64,000 bases of DNA from Helicobacter hepaticus ATCC 51449 (GTDB taxonomy: Bacteria > Campylobacterota > Campylobacteria > Campylobacterales > Helicobacteraceae). Position 1 is the first letter of the stretch. Each line of letters begins with the position of its first letter. The notes below the pieces were generated by a model that had not been told where the DNA came from, searched no databases, and saw only the letters and a list, made by a program, of their open reading frames with translations. Below, piece after piece: positions 16,783 to 26,940 of this stretch. The stretch covers positions 1,550,001-1,614,000 of the forward strand of contig NC_004917.1 in the NCBI RefSeq assembly GCF_000007905.1, in the 5' to 3' direction. Made by a program: the position numbers and the translations under genes.

Positions 16783-17676
16783 TTATGGGAGTTGCTCTTG
16801 GAGCATATTTTTTAGCTCATTACTCAAATGATCTGTATGAGGCAAAATAATATTTGCTCTAAGATACAAATCGCCCATAATGCTTGTTTTGCGATTTTTG
16901 ATACCCTTACCTTTAATACGGAATTTTTGGTTATTTTTGGTATTAGGCGGAATCGTCAAAGTAATGTCTTTATAGAGCGTTGGTAGCGTAATTTTGCCTC
17001 CAAAAAGTGCAACTTTAAGGGGCACATCAAAGCTTTTGCTTAAATCATCGCCATCAATCTCATATTCATTTGATTGCAAAACTTGCACTTTAAGGAGCAA
17101 ATCCCCACTGCGTCCATTATGTGTGCTGCCTTTACCTTTAAGTCGGATAGTCTCACCATTTTTAAGTCCCACTGGGATTTTAATATCAAAACTCCCACTG
17201 CGTCCGTTATAATGATAGCTCCCGCCAAGTGCTGCACTTTCAAATGGAATCTGAATATTCTCTTGTATATCAAGATTTGGAGCATTAAAACCACTAAAAC
17301 CAAAGTCCCCACCGCTTCCAAAACCAGCACTTCTGCTAAAATTAAATCCACTGCCATTTCCTGCGCTAAATCCGCCTTGTCCAAAAATAGAAGCAAGTAT
17401 ATCATCAAGATTGACATTGCTCCCTTGTGAGCGGGAGAAATCGTGAAAGTTTTGTCCGCCAAACATTGCATCGCCAAAGCGGTCATATTGAGCCTTTTTG
17501 TTTTCATCGCTTAGCACTTCGTAAGCAGCATTGATTTCTTTAAATTTCTCCTCTGCTCCTGCGTCTTTATTGATATCTGGGTGATATTTGCGTGCAAGTC
17601 TGCGGTAAGCCTTTTTTATTTCATCGTTTGAGGCATTTTCATTTACTTCAAGGGTATCATAAAGACTTTTTGACAT
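16783..17676 (-). CDS. cbpA: DnaJ-family co-chaperone CbpA
   Basis: The 297-residue class II J-protein stimulates DnaK ATPase. It has a J domain (about residues 4-68) with HPD at 32-34, a long Gly/Phe/Ser-rich linker (about 70-130) and a two-lobed substrate-binding C-terminal domain (about 135-285). It lacks the CxxCxGxG zinc repeats of DnaJ, which separates CbpA from DnaJ. It is the first gene of the operon cbpA-hspR-rarA-outer membrane protein, with an AAGGAGT ribosome site. Regulation by HspR and heat is inferred from the HAIR site at 17745-17765. Confidence 0.9.
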   Translation of the reverse strand: MSKSLYDTLEVNENASNDEIKKAYRRLARKYHPDINKDAGAEEKFKEINAAYEVLSDENKKAQYDRFGDAMFGGQNFHDFSRSQGSNVNLDDILASIFGQGGFSAGNGSGFNFSRSAGFGSGGDFGFSGFNAPNLDIQENIQIPFESAALGGSYHYNGRSGSFDIKIPVGLKNGETIRLKGKGSTHNGRSGDLLLKVQVLQSNEYEIDGDDLSKSFDVPLKVALFGGKITLPTLYKDITLTIPPNTKNNQKFRIKGKGIKNRKTSIMGDLYLRANIILPHTDHLSNELKNMLQEQLP

Positions 17677-17735
17677 TATAACTCCTTATAGATTCTTAAA
17701 TATTGATATTTCGTGATAAATTTAAGTGCTATTGT

Positions 17736-17764
17736 ATCATAAAAGTTTAGTAAAGTGTAGTCAA
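17736..17764 (-). promoter_or_regulatory. Vegetative promoter of the cbpA-hspR operon
   Basis: On the minus strand the -35 TTGACT (17759-17764) and -10 TATGAT (17736-17741) are separated by exactly 17 bases. This is one of the best consensus promoters in the window. Confidence 0.75.
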
Positions 17765-17765
17765 G
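17745..17765 (-). promoter_or_regulatory. HAIR-like HspR operator
   Basis: On the minus strand, CTTGACT (17759-17765), a 7-base spacer and ACTAAAC (17745-17751). The HAIR consensus is CTTGAGT-N7-ACTCAAG: the left half matches 6 of 7, the right half 5 of 7, with exact spacing. It overlaps the -35 and spacer of the cbpA promoter, the right place for repression. Confidence 0.65.
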
Positions 17766-17834
17766 GTTAAAAATTTATAGAAAATTCATATCTTTAAGTT
17801 ATAATTGGGCATAAATTAACACAAAAGGATATTG

Positions 17835-20750
17835 GTGCAAAGCACTAAAAAGCAATTTTTTGCGCTCAAGGCTTCGGCTGGTAGTGGGAAGACTTTTAAT
17901 CTTTCTTTACGTTTTATTTATCTCCTTTTTCAAGGAGCCAATCCTCATCAGATTCTCACTCTGACTTTTACTAAGAAAGCCTCTAAAGAAATGTATCATA
18001 GAATCCACGATTATCTCAAATTTCTCTATGATTTTACACAGGATAAGCATACAAAAGAAGGTATGAATATTTATGCCGCGCTCATCAAAGAGGGTTTGAG
18101 CGATGAGTTTTTACGCGATAAAATTGAAAGTATTTATTATGAATTTATACAAAGCAATCCACGCATTACGACTATTGATGCATTCTTTCACGCGGTATTA
18201 AAAAAATTTTGTTGGTATGTAGGTATTTCTTCACATTTTGAAGTAGGTAATGTGAGTAAAGATGAAATTAATGAACGCTTTTTGAGCACGCTTTCTTTGC
18301 AAGATGTGCGTGAGATTGTTGCATTTTGTTTTCACCATAAGATAAAGATTACAAAGTTTTTATCTATGCTTTATGATTTTTATATGTTTTCAAATGAGAC
18401 TATTCAAAACCTTTCTCCTGCACCTGAAATCTCACTTTTGGAGGTAGATGATATAGAGAAATTGATATTAGAGAAAATGCAAATTATTTATCAATTTATC
18501 TTCACACAACCTCAAGCAAGCCAGAGAGCTAAAAATCTTTTTAATAAAAAAGATATTAAAAGCATATGCGAGAGCCCTAAAATGCTTTTAGATTGGAATG
18601 ACCATAGCTATCTTAAAAAAATAGATTTAAGTCAATTTGATGATGTGCGTGAGGAAATACTAAAACTTTTACATCTTTATTTTATACAAAGAGAATATAA
18701 GATATTTACGTGGATTAAACGTTTTATTTATATATTTAAACAAGCCAAGGAGCAAGAAATAAGGGCAAAAAACCTTTTAGGATTTGATGATGTGATGCTT
18801 AAAAATTATGAATTGCTTCATCAAAATATAGAACGTGATTTTTTCTATTTTCGTCTTGATGAAAAGATTACGCATATTTTGCTTGATGAATCTCAGGATA
18901 CAAGTCTTATGCAATATCAGATTCTAAAACCTATTATAGAAGAAATTAAATCGGGAGAAGGGCGTATTGGTGATAGAAGTGTTTTTATGGTGGGTGATGA
19001 AAAACAAAGTATCTATATGTTTCGTGGAAGTTTTGCGGGAGTGTTTGAGGAAGCCATAAAAGATTTTCATCAAGAAAATCTTGATTACAATTTTCGCTCA
19101 AGTCCGCGTGTAATTGCCTTTAATAATGATGTGTTTCAATCGTGTTTCCCATATTATTTGCCACAACAATATCCACACAAACCATCTCATATAAAGTCTA
19201 ATGGTTATGTGAGGGTATTGTCTCAATGTATGGATAATGAAGATTTGGGATTGCATAAGCAAATATGTGCTGAACTTGAAATCTTATTGCAAAATGGTGC
19301 AAATGAAGATGATATAGCTATTTTGACTTTTAAAAATGATGATGTTTTATCACTCAAGGAATATATCAGTATGCAGATTCCTCATTTAAATATTGTTACT
19401 GAAACAAACTCTTCGCTTTTTCAAAGAAAAGAGGTAAAGATTCTTATTTGCGCCCTTGAGTTTATTCTGTTGTATTCAAAGATTCAAAATGGAGAGTATG
19501 AGGCAGATTCTTATAAACAATTATTGAGCACTAAAAAGCTTTATGAAAAAAAAATTATCAAACTTCTCGGTAAGCCTTATATGTGTTCTAATAGACTTAT
19601 TGATGAGATTAAAACACTTATGCTCCCTTCTGATACACCACCTTCGGAGGCGATATTTTTACTCATTGAAGAGCTTGATATTGCACAAGCAGCATCTATG
19701 AAGTTTCTAGAGCTTAGTTGTGATTATATGCGCATTGAAGAATTTTTAGATGCATTGCCTCAAATGGTGTGTGCTGCACCGATACAAAATAATAAAGGTG
19801 TAAAAATTATGACAATTCACAAGTCAAAAGGCTTAGAGTTTGAATATGTTATTTTGTGCGATAAATTAAGTGGATTTCAGCAGGGCAGAGAAGTTTTTAT
19901 CTATGAGTATGAGGATATACAAATAAAGCAGATGTATTATAAAATAGCTGGACGAGAGAGCTTTGATAAAGAATATCAAAAAGCACTCCAAGCACATAAA
20001 ATGCGTGAAAAGCAAGAAGAGTATAATATGCTTTATGTGGCTTTTACACGTGCTAAGTATGGTTTAAGTATAGTGCAAAAATATAAAGGAAGTGCCTTTG
20101 AGATTCTAAATCTTACCCCTTGCTGTGATGAGATAGCATACATTTCCCCAAAACAAAGTGTGAAAAATATTTCTTCAATTCATACGCCACAAGTTCTTAT
20201 GCACAATATGCCATCTTTTGGGCGACAAATTGCTTTTATCAGGCAAGAAAAAGATGAGCGAAAAGGCATTTTTGATACGCAACAATGGCACAATATTATT
20301 TTCGGACACGCTTTGCATAGTGTATTTGAATTATATTTGGGATATAAGATGACACAAAAAGATATACAAAGTATTTTGTATAATCGCTATGGATTCGCCC
20401 TTTCACTCTCAAGTATTATTCAAGCTATGCAATATGCGATAAATTGCATTCAGAGCAAAAAGTTTATAGAGATGCGAAAAGGTAAGCATATTGTATGTGA
20501 AGTAAGCTATATTGCTAAAGAACATTTATATCGCATAGATACACTTTTATATGATGAAAAGGAATGGATTGTTCTTGATTATAAAAGTAGCGCGACTAAT
20601 ATAGATATGCAAGAAGAACAAATCCGAGAGTATATGAGATTTTTATTTTCTCTTAATAAGCAAGAAAAACAGCAGGAGAAAAATATCCGAGGTTTTATTG
20701 TGTATCCGCTTAAAAATGTAGATGAACAATTTTATGAAGTAAGCTTATAA
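17835..20750 (+). CDS. addA: AddA-type helicase-nuclease (double-strand break repair)
   Basis: This is a UvrD/RecB-superfamily helicase of about 971 residues. Motif I is KASAGSGKTFNLSLR, motif Ia LTLTFTKKASKEM, motif II HILLDESQDTS, motif III GDEKQSIYMFRG, motif V IMTIHKSKGLEFEYV and motif VI LYVAFTRAKYGLSI. The C-terminal end has a RecB/AddA nuclease core (HALHSVFELYLG, then YRIDTLL and IVLDYKSS). With AddB (not in this window) it would resect double-strand ends for RecA. GTG 17835 is preferred to TTG 17832, giving a better distance to AAAGGA. It is followed by nhaA as HP1553 is in H. pylori. Confidence 0.88.
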   Translation: MQSTKKQFFALKASAGSGKTFNLSLRFIYLLFQGANPHQILTLTFTKKASKEMYHRIHDYLKFLYDFTQDKHTKEGMNIYAALIKEGLSDEFLRDKIESIYYEFIQSNPRITTIDAFFHAVLKKFCWYVGISSHFEVGNVSKDEINERFLSTLSLQDVREIVAFCFHHKIKITKFLSMLYDFYMFSNETIQNLSPAPEISLLEVDDIEKLILEKMQIIYQFIFTQPQASQRAKNLFNKKDIKSICESPKMLLDWNDHSYLKKIDLSQFDDVREEILKLLHLYFIQREYKIFTWIKRFIYIFKQAKEQEIRAKNLLGFDDVMLKNYELLHQNIERDFFYFRLDEKITHILLDESQDTSLMQYQILKPIIEEIKSGEGRIGDRSVFMVGDEKQSIYMFRGSFAGVFEEAIKDFHQENLDYNFRSSPRVIAFNNDVFQSCFPYYLPQQYPHKPSHIKSNGYVRVLSQCMDNEDLGLHKQICAELEILLQNGANEDDIAILTFKNDDVLSLKEYISMQIPHLNIVTETNSSLFQRKEVKILICALEFILLYSKIQNGEYEADSYKQLLSTKKLYEKKIIKLLGKPYMCSNRLIDEIKTLMLPSDTPPSEAIFLLIEELDIAQAASMKFLELSCDYMRIEEFLDALPQMVCAAPIQNNKGVKIMTIHKSKGLEFEYVILCDKLSGFQQGREVFIYEYEDIQIKQMYYKIAGRESFDKEYQKALQAHKMREKQEEYNMLYVAFTRAKYGLSIVQKYKGSAFEILNLTPCCDEIAYISPKQSVKNISSIHTPQVLMHNMPSFGRQIAFIRQEKDERKGIFDTQQWHNIIFGHALHSVFELYLGYKMTQKDIQSILYNRYGFALSLSSIIQAMQYAINCIQSKKFIEMRKGKHIVCEVSYIAKEHLYRIDTLLYDEKEWIVLDYKSSATNIDMQEEQIREYMRFLFSLNKQEKQQEKNIRGFIVYPLKNVDEQFYEVSL

Positions 20751-20776
20751 AATTTTAAGAAAAAATATTTTACTTA

Positions 20777-20806
20777 TTGACTAGCCTAGCACAAATAAAG
20801 TATAAT
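20777..20806 (+). promoter_or_regulatory. Vegetative promoter upstream of the first nhaA
   Basis: TTGACT (20777-20782) and a perfect TATAAT (20801-20806) are 18 bases apart. The predicted leader to the ATG at 20900 is about 85-90 bases. Confidence 0.7.
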
Positions 20807-20833
20807 GGCATTTTCATTTTTTATTGTAGTCGT

Positions 20834-20845
20834 AGTTAATTAACT
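20834..20845. repeat. 12-bp perfect palindrome in the nhaA leader
   Basis: AGTTAATTAACT is self-complementary and lies about 25 bases after the predicted transcription start, where an operator could act. In AT-rich DNA such a palindrome can also occur by chance. Confidence 0.3.
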
Positions 20846-20899
20846 CTAAACAATACATTTAGCTTATTTATTATTTTATAATTTTATAGAGGGATTTCA

Positions 20900-22411
20900 A
20901 TGTCAGAAGCAAAGATTACGCCTAGCAGACATTCATATGTAAAAGATAGACTTCAAGACAGCCTCAATCGTTTTATCAAGCACGAATCTTTCGGGGGAGT
21001 TTTGCTTGCATTTTGCGTTGGAGCAGCTATGCTTGTAGCGAACTCATCGTATGCAGATATGTATTTTACTTTTTTTCATAGCGAATTTGGTGCATTTTTT
21101 AGTGATTCGCATTTTAAGGTAAGTTTGCAGGATTTTATCAATGATGTATTAATGTCATTTTTCTTTTTGCTCGTGGGTTTGGAAATGAAACGCGAAATGC
21201 TCTATGGGGAGCTGGCTGGGTTTAAAAAAGTAAGTTTTTCTTTTCTCGCAGCATTTGGAGGCATTATATGTCCAGTAATGATTTATTCATATTTTAACTC
21301 TGGCACAGCATATGAAAGTGGTTTTGGTGTCGCAATGAGCACAGATACAGCCTTTGCACTTGGGCTTATAATGCTTCTTGGAGATAGAGTGCCTAAGATT
21401 TTGAAGATTTTTCTTGTAACACTTGCTGTAGCTGATGATTTAGGGGCTATTTCTGTAATTGCAATTTTTTATTCTGATAATATTAATATGCAATGGATTT
21501 ATGCTTCTTTAATCCTTGTTGCAGTACTTATTTATCTTAATTATCGTGATACTAAATATCTTTCACTATATTTTTTGGCGGGTATTTTGTTGTGGTTTTG
21601 TGTGCACCATAGCGGGATTCACGTAACAATTGCAGCAGTTATTTTGGCAATGGCGATTCCCGGGCGCACACGCGTAAATAAAAAATATTTTATCAATATG
21701 CTTAAAGAATTTGAAAGAATGAAAGTAGCCACGAATGATTGGAATGATGTAGTCTATGCACGTGAATCGGAGAAGGTGGGTTTTTGGAGAGGAAGCTTTA
21801 AGAATATTAGAAGTTTTATATTTGGAAATCAAGATGTGGAAAAAAAGATTGATATGGCAAAAACTTCCCAACTCGTGCATATGTTGGATACTATAGGCAC
21901 ATATTCTCGTTATGCACAAAATCCGCTTATACGTCTTGAAATTGCTCTGCAACCCATTTGCGCTTATTTTTTTGTTCCTCTTTTTGCTTTTGCTAATGCA
22001 GGTGTAACACTTGAAGGCAATATTGATATAAGTTTAAATAGTGTTATGCTTGGGACAATTTTAGGCTTAGTAGTGGGCAAACCTGTAGGTGTATTACTTT
22101 TTTGTTTTTTAGGAGAGAAGTTAAATCTTGCTACTCGTCCAAAAGATTTAAATTATTTGCATATTTTATCTGTGGGTATGATTTCAGGCATTGGCTTTAC
22201 AATGTCTATGTTTGTGGCAAATCTTGCCTATAAAGATGATATAATGAGTATTGATATGTCTAAAATTTCTATTCTTGTAGCATCTTCAATAGCAGCTGTT
22301 CTTGGGCTTTTGGTGGTTTATCTTAGCACAATTAAGCAGGATAATCAGCTTGAGAATATAAATGAAGAAGATGAGATTCAAAAGCTTAAGGAAACACAAA
22401 GTATCATTTGA
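20900..22411 (+). CDS. nhaA: Na+/H+ antiporter NhaA, first tandem copy
   Basis: NhaA exchanges cytoplasmic Na+ for protons to control pH and salt. The 503-residue product has about 12 helices and the Na+-binding pair of adjacent Asp in [17 protein letters not shown] (about residues 172-188). Other family motifs are [38 protein letters not shown] and [16 protein letters not shown] long loop of about 90 residues between the middle helices (about 255-345) and a charged C-terminal tail make it longer than E. coli NhaA (388). It is followed 20 bases later by a second nhaA, so both are probably one transcript. Confidence 0.92.
21581..21623 (+). repeat. 43-bp exact repeat shared by the two nhaA genes (copy 1)
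   Basis: This segment is identical, base for base, to 23089-23131 and codes for the conserved [14 protein letters not shown] region. The flanking bases differ at both ends. A second shared block of 31 bases lies at 22185-22215 and 23591-23621. Confidence 0.85.
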
Positions 22412-22431
22412 TTTAAGAGTAAGGAGTAAAA

Positions 22432-23766
22432 ATGGCAGCAAAGCAAAATAGAATTTCGGAAGCATTAAGTAGTTTTATCCGCGCAGAATCTTTTAGTGGT
22501 ATTTTTTTATTTTTTTGCGCAGTGAGTGCAATGATTGTGGCTAATTCGCCTTTCTCTGATATTTATAAAAACTTTTGGGAACAACCTTTTGGTTTCAGCT
22601 TTGCAGGGGGATTTTATGGATTTAGTATTCACGATTGGATTAATGATGTATTGATGTCAATTTTTTTTCTTATGGTTGGGCTTGAAATTAAACGCGAATT
22701 GCTTTTTGGGGATTTATCCGGATTCCAAAAAGCAGCTTTTCCTGTTATAGGCGCAGTAGGTGGTATGATTGTGCCAGGTGTTATTTATTATGTGCTCAAT
22801 ATGAATACTCCCTCTTATCACGGATTTGGAATCCCTATGGCTACCGATATTGCCTTTGCGCTCGGTGTCATCTTGCTTCTTGGCAAACGTGTTCCTTTGG
22901 CACTTAAAGTATTTCTTGTAACACTTGCTGTGGCTGATGATTTAGGAGCAATTGTTGTTATTGCAGTATTTTATCCTTCGCCTGAAGGTTTGCATTTTAT
23001 ATATTTAGGTGTAGCAGCAGGGCTTTTAATACTTCTCACAGGTATCAATCATTTAGGGGTGCGCCATTTAGGAGTGTATATAGGGATTGGTATTTTGTTG
23101 TGGTTTTGTGTGCACCATAGCGGGATTCACGCAACTATTGCAGCTGTGGCATTAGCGTTTTGTATTCCTGTAAAGCCCAAAATTGAGAGCAAGGAATTTA
23201 TTCAAGTCGTTCAACAGATGATAGAAATTTTTGAGAGCAAAGACAAAGAGCGTAAAAATATTTTACTTGATACGCAACAAATGAGTGCAATTGATGAAGC
23301 AGGGAGAGATTTTGCAAAGGTCCAAAATCCACTTTTGCGTTTAGAGCACGCTTTGCAACCTCTGTGTGCATTCATTATTATGCCCCTTTTTGCTTTTGCT
23401 AATGCAGGCGTAGATATTCGTGCAGAAGTAAATTTTCACATTGACCATATTATGCTTGGGGTTATACTTGGACTTGTAGTAGGCAAACCTTTGGGTATTT
23501 TAAGTTTAACATTTTTATGTGAGAAATGTAAAATTGCTTCACGTCCAGCAGGAGTGTCTTGGAGTCATATTTTTGGTGCAGGAATGCTCGCAGGCATTGG
23601 CTTTACAATGTCTATGTTTGTCTCAAATCTTGCATTTGATGCTCCTCAAGCAAGTGATGTGTCAAAAATAGCAATTTTGCTTGCTTCAAGCATTGCAGGT
23701 ATTGTGGGTTCATTGTATTTGATAATCAATTATAAAATCAACTCTCGGGCAAAAGTCAAATCTTAA
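22432..23766 (+). CDS. nhaA: Na+/H+ antiporter NhaA, second tandem copy
   Basis: The 444-residue paralogue has the same order of motifs as the upstream copy: LMSIFFLMVGLEIKRELLFGDL, the Asp pair in [33 protein letters not shown] and [15 protein letters not shown]. The mid-protein loop is shorter than in copy 1. It has a TAAGGAG ribosome site and sits 20 bases behind copy 1. H. pylori has, as I recall, a single nhaA at this position between addA and yajC, so the second copy is a lineage duplication. Confidence 0.92.
   Translation: MAAKQNRISEALSSFIRAESFSGIFLFFCAVSAMIVANSPFSDIYKNFWEQPFGFSFAGGFYGFSIHDWINDVLMSIFFLMVGLEIKRELLFGDLSGFQKAAFPVIGAVGGMIVPGVIYYVLNMNTPSYHGFGIPMATDIAFALGVILLLGKRVPLALKVFLVTLAVADDLGAIVVIAVFYPSPEGLHFIYLGVAAGLLILLTGINHLGVRHLGVYIGIGILLWFCVHHSGIHATIAAVALAFCIPVKPKIESKEFIQVVQQMIEIFESKDKERKNILLDTQQMSAIDEAGRDFAKVQNPLLRLEHALQPLCAFIIMPLFAFANAGVDIRAEVNFHIDHIMLGVILGLVVGKPLGILSLTFLCEKCKIASRPAGVSWSHIFGAGMLAGIGFTMSMFVSNLAFDAPQASDVSKIAILLASSIAGIVGSLYLIINYKINSRAKVKS
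23089..23131 (+). repeat. 43-bp exact repeat shared by the two nhaA genes (copy 2)
   Basis: Identical to 21581-21623; see that entry. The two lie in direct orientation about 1.5 kb apart, so homologous recombination could delete or fuse the genes. Confidence 0.85.
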
Positions 23767-23816
23767 CTATTTTAAGATAGAATCCACAATTTAAGTTTAT
23801 TAAAAAAGGATTACTT

Positions 23817-24110
23817 ATGCAAGGTGGAGCACAAGAGACATTAATGTCATTACTTCCTATCGTATTTTTTATTGCGATTTTTTATTTACTTCTTATTCGT
23901 CCAGCAAATGTAAAGCGTAAAAAGCACCAAGAAATGATTGATGCGCTACAAAAGGGTGATAAAATCATCACTACAGGCGGTCTTATATGTGAAATAGTTA
24001 AGCCTGAAAAAACATTTTTTAGCGTGCGTTTAAATGATGACACAATTGTAAAGCTTTCTCGGGAATTTATTGCATATAAGCTTGATGCAAATGATGAAAC
24101 TCAAGAATAA
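23817..24110 (+). CDS. yajC: Sec translocon accessory protein YajC
   Basis: YajC is a small single-pass membrane partner of SecDF. The 97 residues contain one helix (about 11-28, LLPIVFFIAIFYLLLIRPA) ending with the family's RPxxKRxKxHQEM motif, followed by a cytoplasmic domain with GDKIITTGGLICEI (about 47-60). It lies directly before secD (6-base gap) and secF, the standard operon order, with AAAGGA upstream of the ATG. Confidence 0.95.
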   Translation: MQGGAQETLMSLLPIVFFIAIFYLLLIRPANVKRKKHQEMIDALQKGDKIITTGGLICEIVKPEKTFFSVRLNDDTIVKLSREFIAYKLDANDETQE

Positions 24111-24116
24111 TTACAA

Positions 24117-25955
24117 ATGGCAAAACAACACACTTATTCCGTTCAAGGAAGCCATAAAGGTTTAAATTATAGGCTGTGGTCTTTTATTTTCGTAGCATTA
24201 GTTGGTATTATTCTTTGCTTACCTTCATTTACAGATATCAATGGTCGTAAGATTGCACTTGGACTTGATTTACAAGGAGGATTAAATCTTCTTTTGGGTA
24301 TAAAAACTCAAGAAGCAATTAAAGCGCGTTTTTCTTCCTTAGCTTCCCAGATTGTTTTTGATACCAAAAAAGAGAATATTCTTATTGATAATTTAAAAGT
24401 ATTTGAAGATAAGATAAGTTTTGAGCTTGTAGATACTGATGAAAAGCCAATGTTAGATAAGATTCTCTCTCAGATTAATGGGTTGCAAGTAAATGAAAAT
24501 AATGGAGCGTATTCCATTGTTTTTACTGCAGAATATGAAGAAGAGATTCAAAGTAGTGCGCTCAAACAAGCTATCGGCACAATTCGCAATCGCCTTGATG
24601 AATTTGGTTTAAGGGAGCCAAGTGTAACCCAGCAAGGTAAAGATAATATTCTTGTCCAGTTGCCAGGCATTAAAACAATTGAAGAAGAACAAAGGGCACG
24701 AGATTTGATAGCTAAGCCTGCACATTTGCAAATGATGGCTGTTGATGAAGAAAGAAATGCGCGAGTAAGCACAATGAGCGAGCTTGAGGCACAAAAATAT
24801 AATGATGTTATTTTGCCTTTTGTGCATTCATCTGAGGTTCAAGCTCTTCAGAATACTCTTGCTCATCTTCAAGAAAAACTTAATGAGTTAAAAGAACACC
24901 CACAAAATTCTATGTCCTCGCAAGAAAGAACTAATACTTTATTTGCAGAACGCATTAAAATTGAGGGAGAAATTGCTAAGATTCAACAAGAGCTTGAGGC
25001 GAAAAAAACAAAACTAAATCAGGTCATATTACTTAAAGCTGTCCCAATTCTTGATGGTTCTATGCTTACAGATGCAAGAGCAGCTTTTGACCAAAACAAT
25101 CAGCCCATTGTGAGTTTTAGCCTAGATTCTAAAGGAGCAAAGATTTTTGGAGACTTCTCTGGGGCAAATGTAGGTAAACGTATGGCAATAGTTCTTGATG
25201 GTAAAGTATATTCTGCACCTGTCATTCGTGAGCGTATAGGTGGAGGAAGCGGACAAATCAGCGGTGGCTTTAGCGTAGCTGAAGCAAGTGATTTGGCAAT
25301 TGCACTTAAAAGCGGAGCATTACCAGCACCTATGGAAGTGCTTGAAAAGCGTAGTGTGGGTCCAAGCTTAGGTGAAGATTCTATACGAGCTTCATTAATT
25401 GCGCTTATTAGTGGTTTTGCCTTAGTCGTTATTTTTATGATAATATATTACTCTCTTGCGGGCGTGATTGCTGTTGTCGCATTGTTTGTGAATATTGTGC
25501 TTATTATTGCCGTTATGGCGTGCTTTGGTGCTTCATTAACATTGCCGGGTATGGCTGGAATCGTGCTCACTGTGGGTATGGCAGTAGATGCAAATATTAT
25601 TATTAATGAAAGAATCCGAGAAGCTTTGCGTGCAGGATTTGGTATAGCTAAATCAATTGAAATGGGCTATGCGAATGCCTCAAGGGCAATTTTTGATTCT
25701 AATCTCACAACACTTATCGCCGCTGTTTTACTCTATGCTTTTGGGACAGGAGCTATTAAAGGCTTTGCTATTACGATGGGGATTGGGATTACAGCTTCTA
25801 TTCTTACTGCTATTGTTGGCACACACGGCATTTATCAAGCAATTATGCAGCGGATTATTAAAAGTGGCAATGTAAATTTGTGGTTTGGTATCAAGCTACC
25901 TTTAGATACCACAGAATCGGCAAAGCAGCAAGATACAAAGCTTAACAAAGGGTAA
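24117..25955 (+). CDS. secD: Protein translocase subunit SecD
   Basis: SecD uses the proton gradient to pull secreted proteins through SecYEG. The 612-residue product has an N-terminal helix, the D1 motif [15 protein letters not shown] (about residues 48-62), a large periplasmic domain with [19 protein letters not shown] (about 152-170), and a C-terminal five-helix RND core with [20 protein letters not shown] charged coiled-coil-like segment at about 239-303 interrupts the periplasmic domain and accounts for its extra length over Helicobacter/Campylobacter SecD proteins of about 525 residues, as I recall them. The gene is coupled to yajC and secF. Confidence 0.94.
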   Translation: MAKQHTYSVQGSHKGLNYRLWSFIFVALVGIILCLPSFTDINGRKIALGLDLQGGLNLLLGIKTQEAIKARFSSLASQIVFDTKKENILIDNLKVFEDKISFELVDTDEKPMLDKILSQINGLQVNENNGAYSIVFTAEYEEEIQSSALKQAIGTIRNRLDEFGLREPSVTQQGKDNILVQLPGIKTIEEEQRARDLIAKPAHLQMMAVDEERNARVSTMSELEAQKYNDVILPFVHSSEVQALQNTLAHLQEKLNELKEHPQNSMSSQERTNTLFAERIKIEGEIAKIQQELEAKKTKLNQVILLKAVPILDGSMLTDARAAFDQNNQPIVSFSLDSKGAKIFGDFSGANVGKRMAIVLDGKVYSAPVIRERIGGGSGQISGGFSVAEASDLAIALKSGALPAPMEVLEKRSVGPSLGEDSIRASLIALISGFALVVIFMIIYYSLAGVIAVVALFVNIVLIIAVMACFGASLTLPGMAGIVLTVGMAVDANIIINERIREALRAGFGIAKSIEMGYANASRAIFDSNLTTLIAAVLLYAFGTGAIKGFAITMGIGITASILTAIVGTHGIYQAIMQRIIKSGNVNLWFGIKLPLDTTESAKQQDTKLNKG

Positions 25956-25958
25956 TAT

Positions 25959-26930
25959 ATGGAAGTTTTTAAGAAAGTAAAAATATATGATTTTGTTACA
26001 TATAGCTCGTATGGACTTGTTATCTCTACATTATTAATTATTGCTTCATTTGTGCTCTTAGGCATAAAAGGTTTTAATTTGGGTATTGATTTTGCGGGTG
26101 GAAGTATAGTGCAGATTCAATATACTAAACCTGCCCCGCTTAGTAAAATCCGCGAACTTCTCGCACAAGATGAGAGATTTAAAAATTCACAAGTAAGCGA
26201 GTTTGGCTCTAAAGAGGAAGTATTGCTTAAGATTCCTTATATCCCTACGAGTGTCAATGAGGATATATCTCATAGTATTGTTGCTCTTTTAGAGCCAAGT
26301 GGGCATTTTGAGTTGCGCAGGGTGGATTCCGTAGGTCCAAAGGTGGGTGATGAACTCAAGCAAAATGGTATTATTGCCCTCACATTCGCACTTATAGCAA
26401 TGATGATTTATATTTCATTTCGTTATGAATGGAGATTCTCTCTTGCAGGTGTGCTTGCACTCGTGCATGATGTCATTATTGTTTCTGGCGTGGTGATACT
26501 TGCAGGTGTAGATTTCAATCTTGATGTCTTGGCGGCGTTGCTTACAATTATTGGTTATTCAATCAATGATACCATTATTATTTTTGATAGAATCCGCGAA
26601 CAAATGATGATAAAGCGTCAAAAAGATATGAAATATGTTATTAATGAAGCAGTTTCTTGCACACTTTCAAGGACTATCCTTACTTCTTTAACTGTGTTTT
26701 TTGTGGTGCTAACACTTTATCTTTTTGGCGGAGAAATTATTGTTGGATTCTCACTTCCTATGCTTGTAGGGGTGATTATTGCTACTTGTAGTTCAATGTT
26801 TGTTGCACCGCGTTTAGCATTAATGTTTGGGTTTAATCTTGATGAGTATTATCAAAGAGAGACAAATAAACTCAAAAAACAAGAGGAAAAAAAGAGACTG
26901 CGTGCAATGTATGAACAAGGTCGTTTATAA
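25959..26930 (+). CDS. secF: Protein translocase subunit SecF
   Basis: The 323-residue partner of SecD has an N-terminal helix, the FNLGIDFAGGSIVQIQ motif (about residues 37-52), a small periplasmic domain and five C-terminal helices with the RND signature TIIGYSINDTIIIFDRIREQM. It ends in a Lys/Arg-rich cytoplasmic tail. It starts 3 bases after secD stops, so the two are translated from one mRNA. Confidence 0.95.
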   Translation: MEVFKKVKIYDFVTYSSYGLVISTLLIIASFVLLGIKGFNLGIDFAGGSIVQIQYTKPAPLSKIRELLAQDERFKNSQVSEFGSKEEVLLKIPYIPTSVNEDISHSIVALLEPSGHFELRRVDSVGPKVGDELKQNGIIALTFALIAMMIYISFRYEWRFSLAGVLALVHDVIIVSGVVILAGVDFNLDVLAALLTIIGYSINDTIIIFDRIREQMMIKRQKDMKYVINEAVSCTLSRTILTSLTVFFVVLTLYLFGGEIIVGFSLPMLVGVIIATCSSMFVAPRLALMFGFNLDEYYQRETNKLKKQEEKKRLRAMYEQGRL

Positions 26931-26940
26931 GGAGTGAGTA

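Noticed and set aside
17040-17507. Open frame of 155 codons overlapping cbpA on the same strand
   Set aside because: It is a shifted frame of the Gly/Phe-rich and C-terminal cbpA regions; the cbpA frame has clear J-domain and C-terminal motifs.
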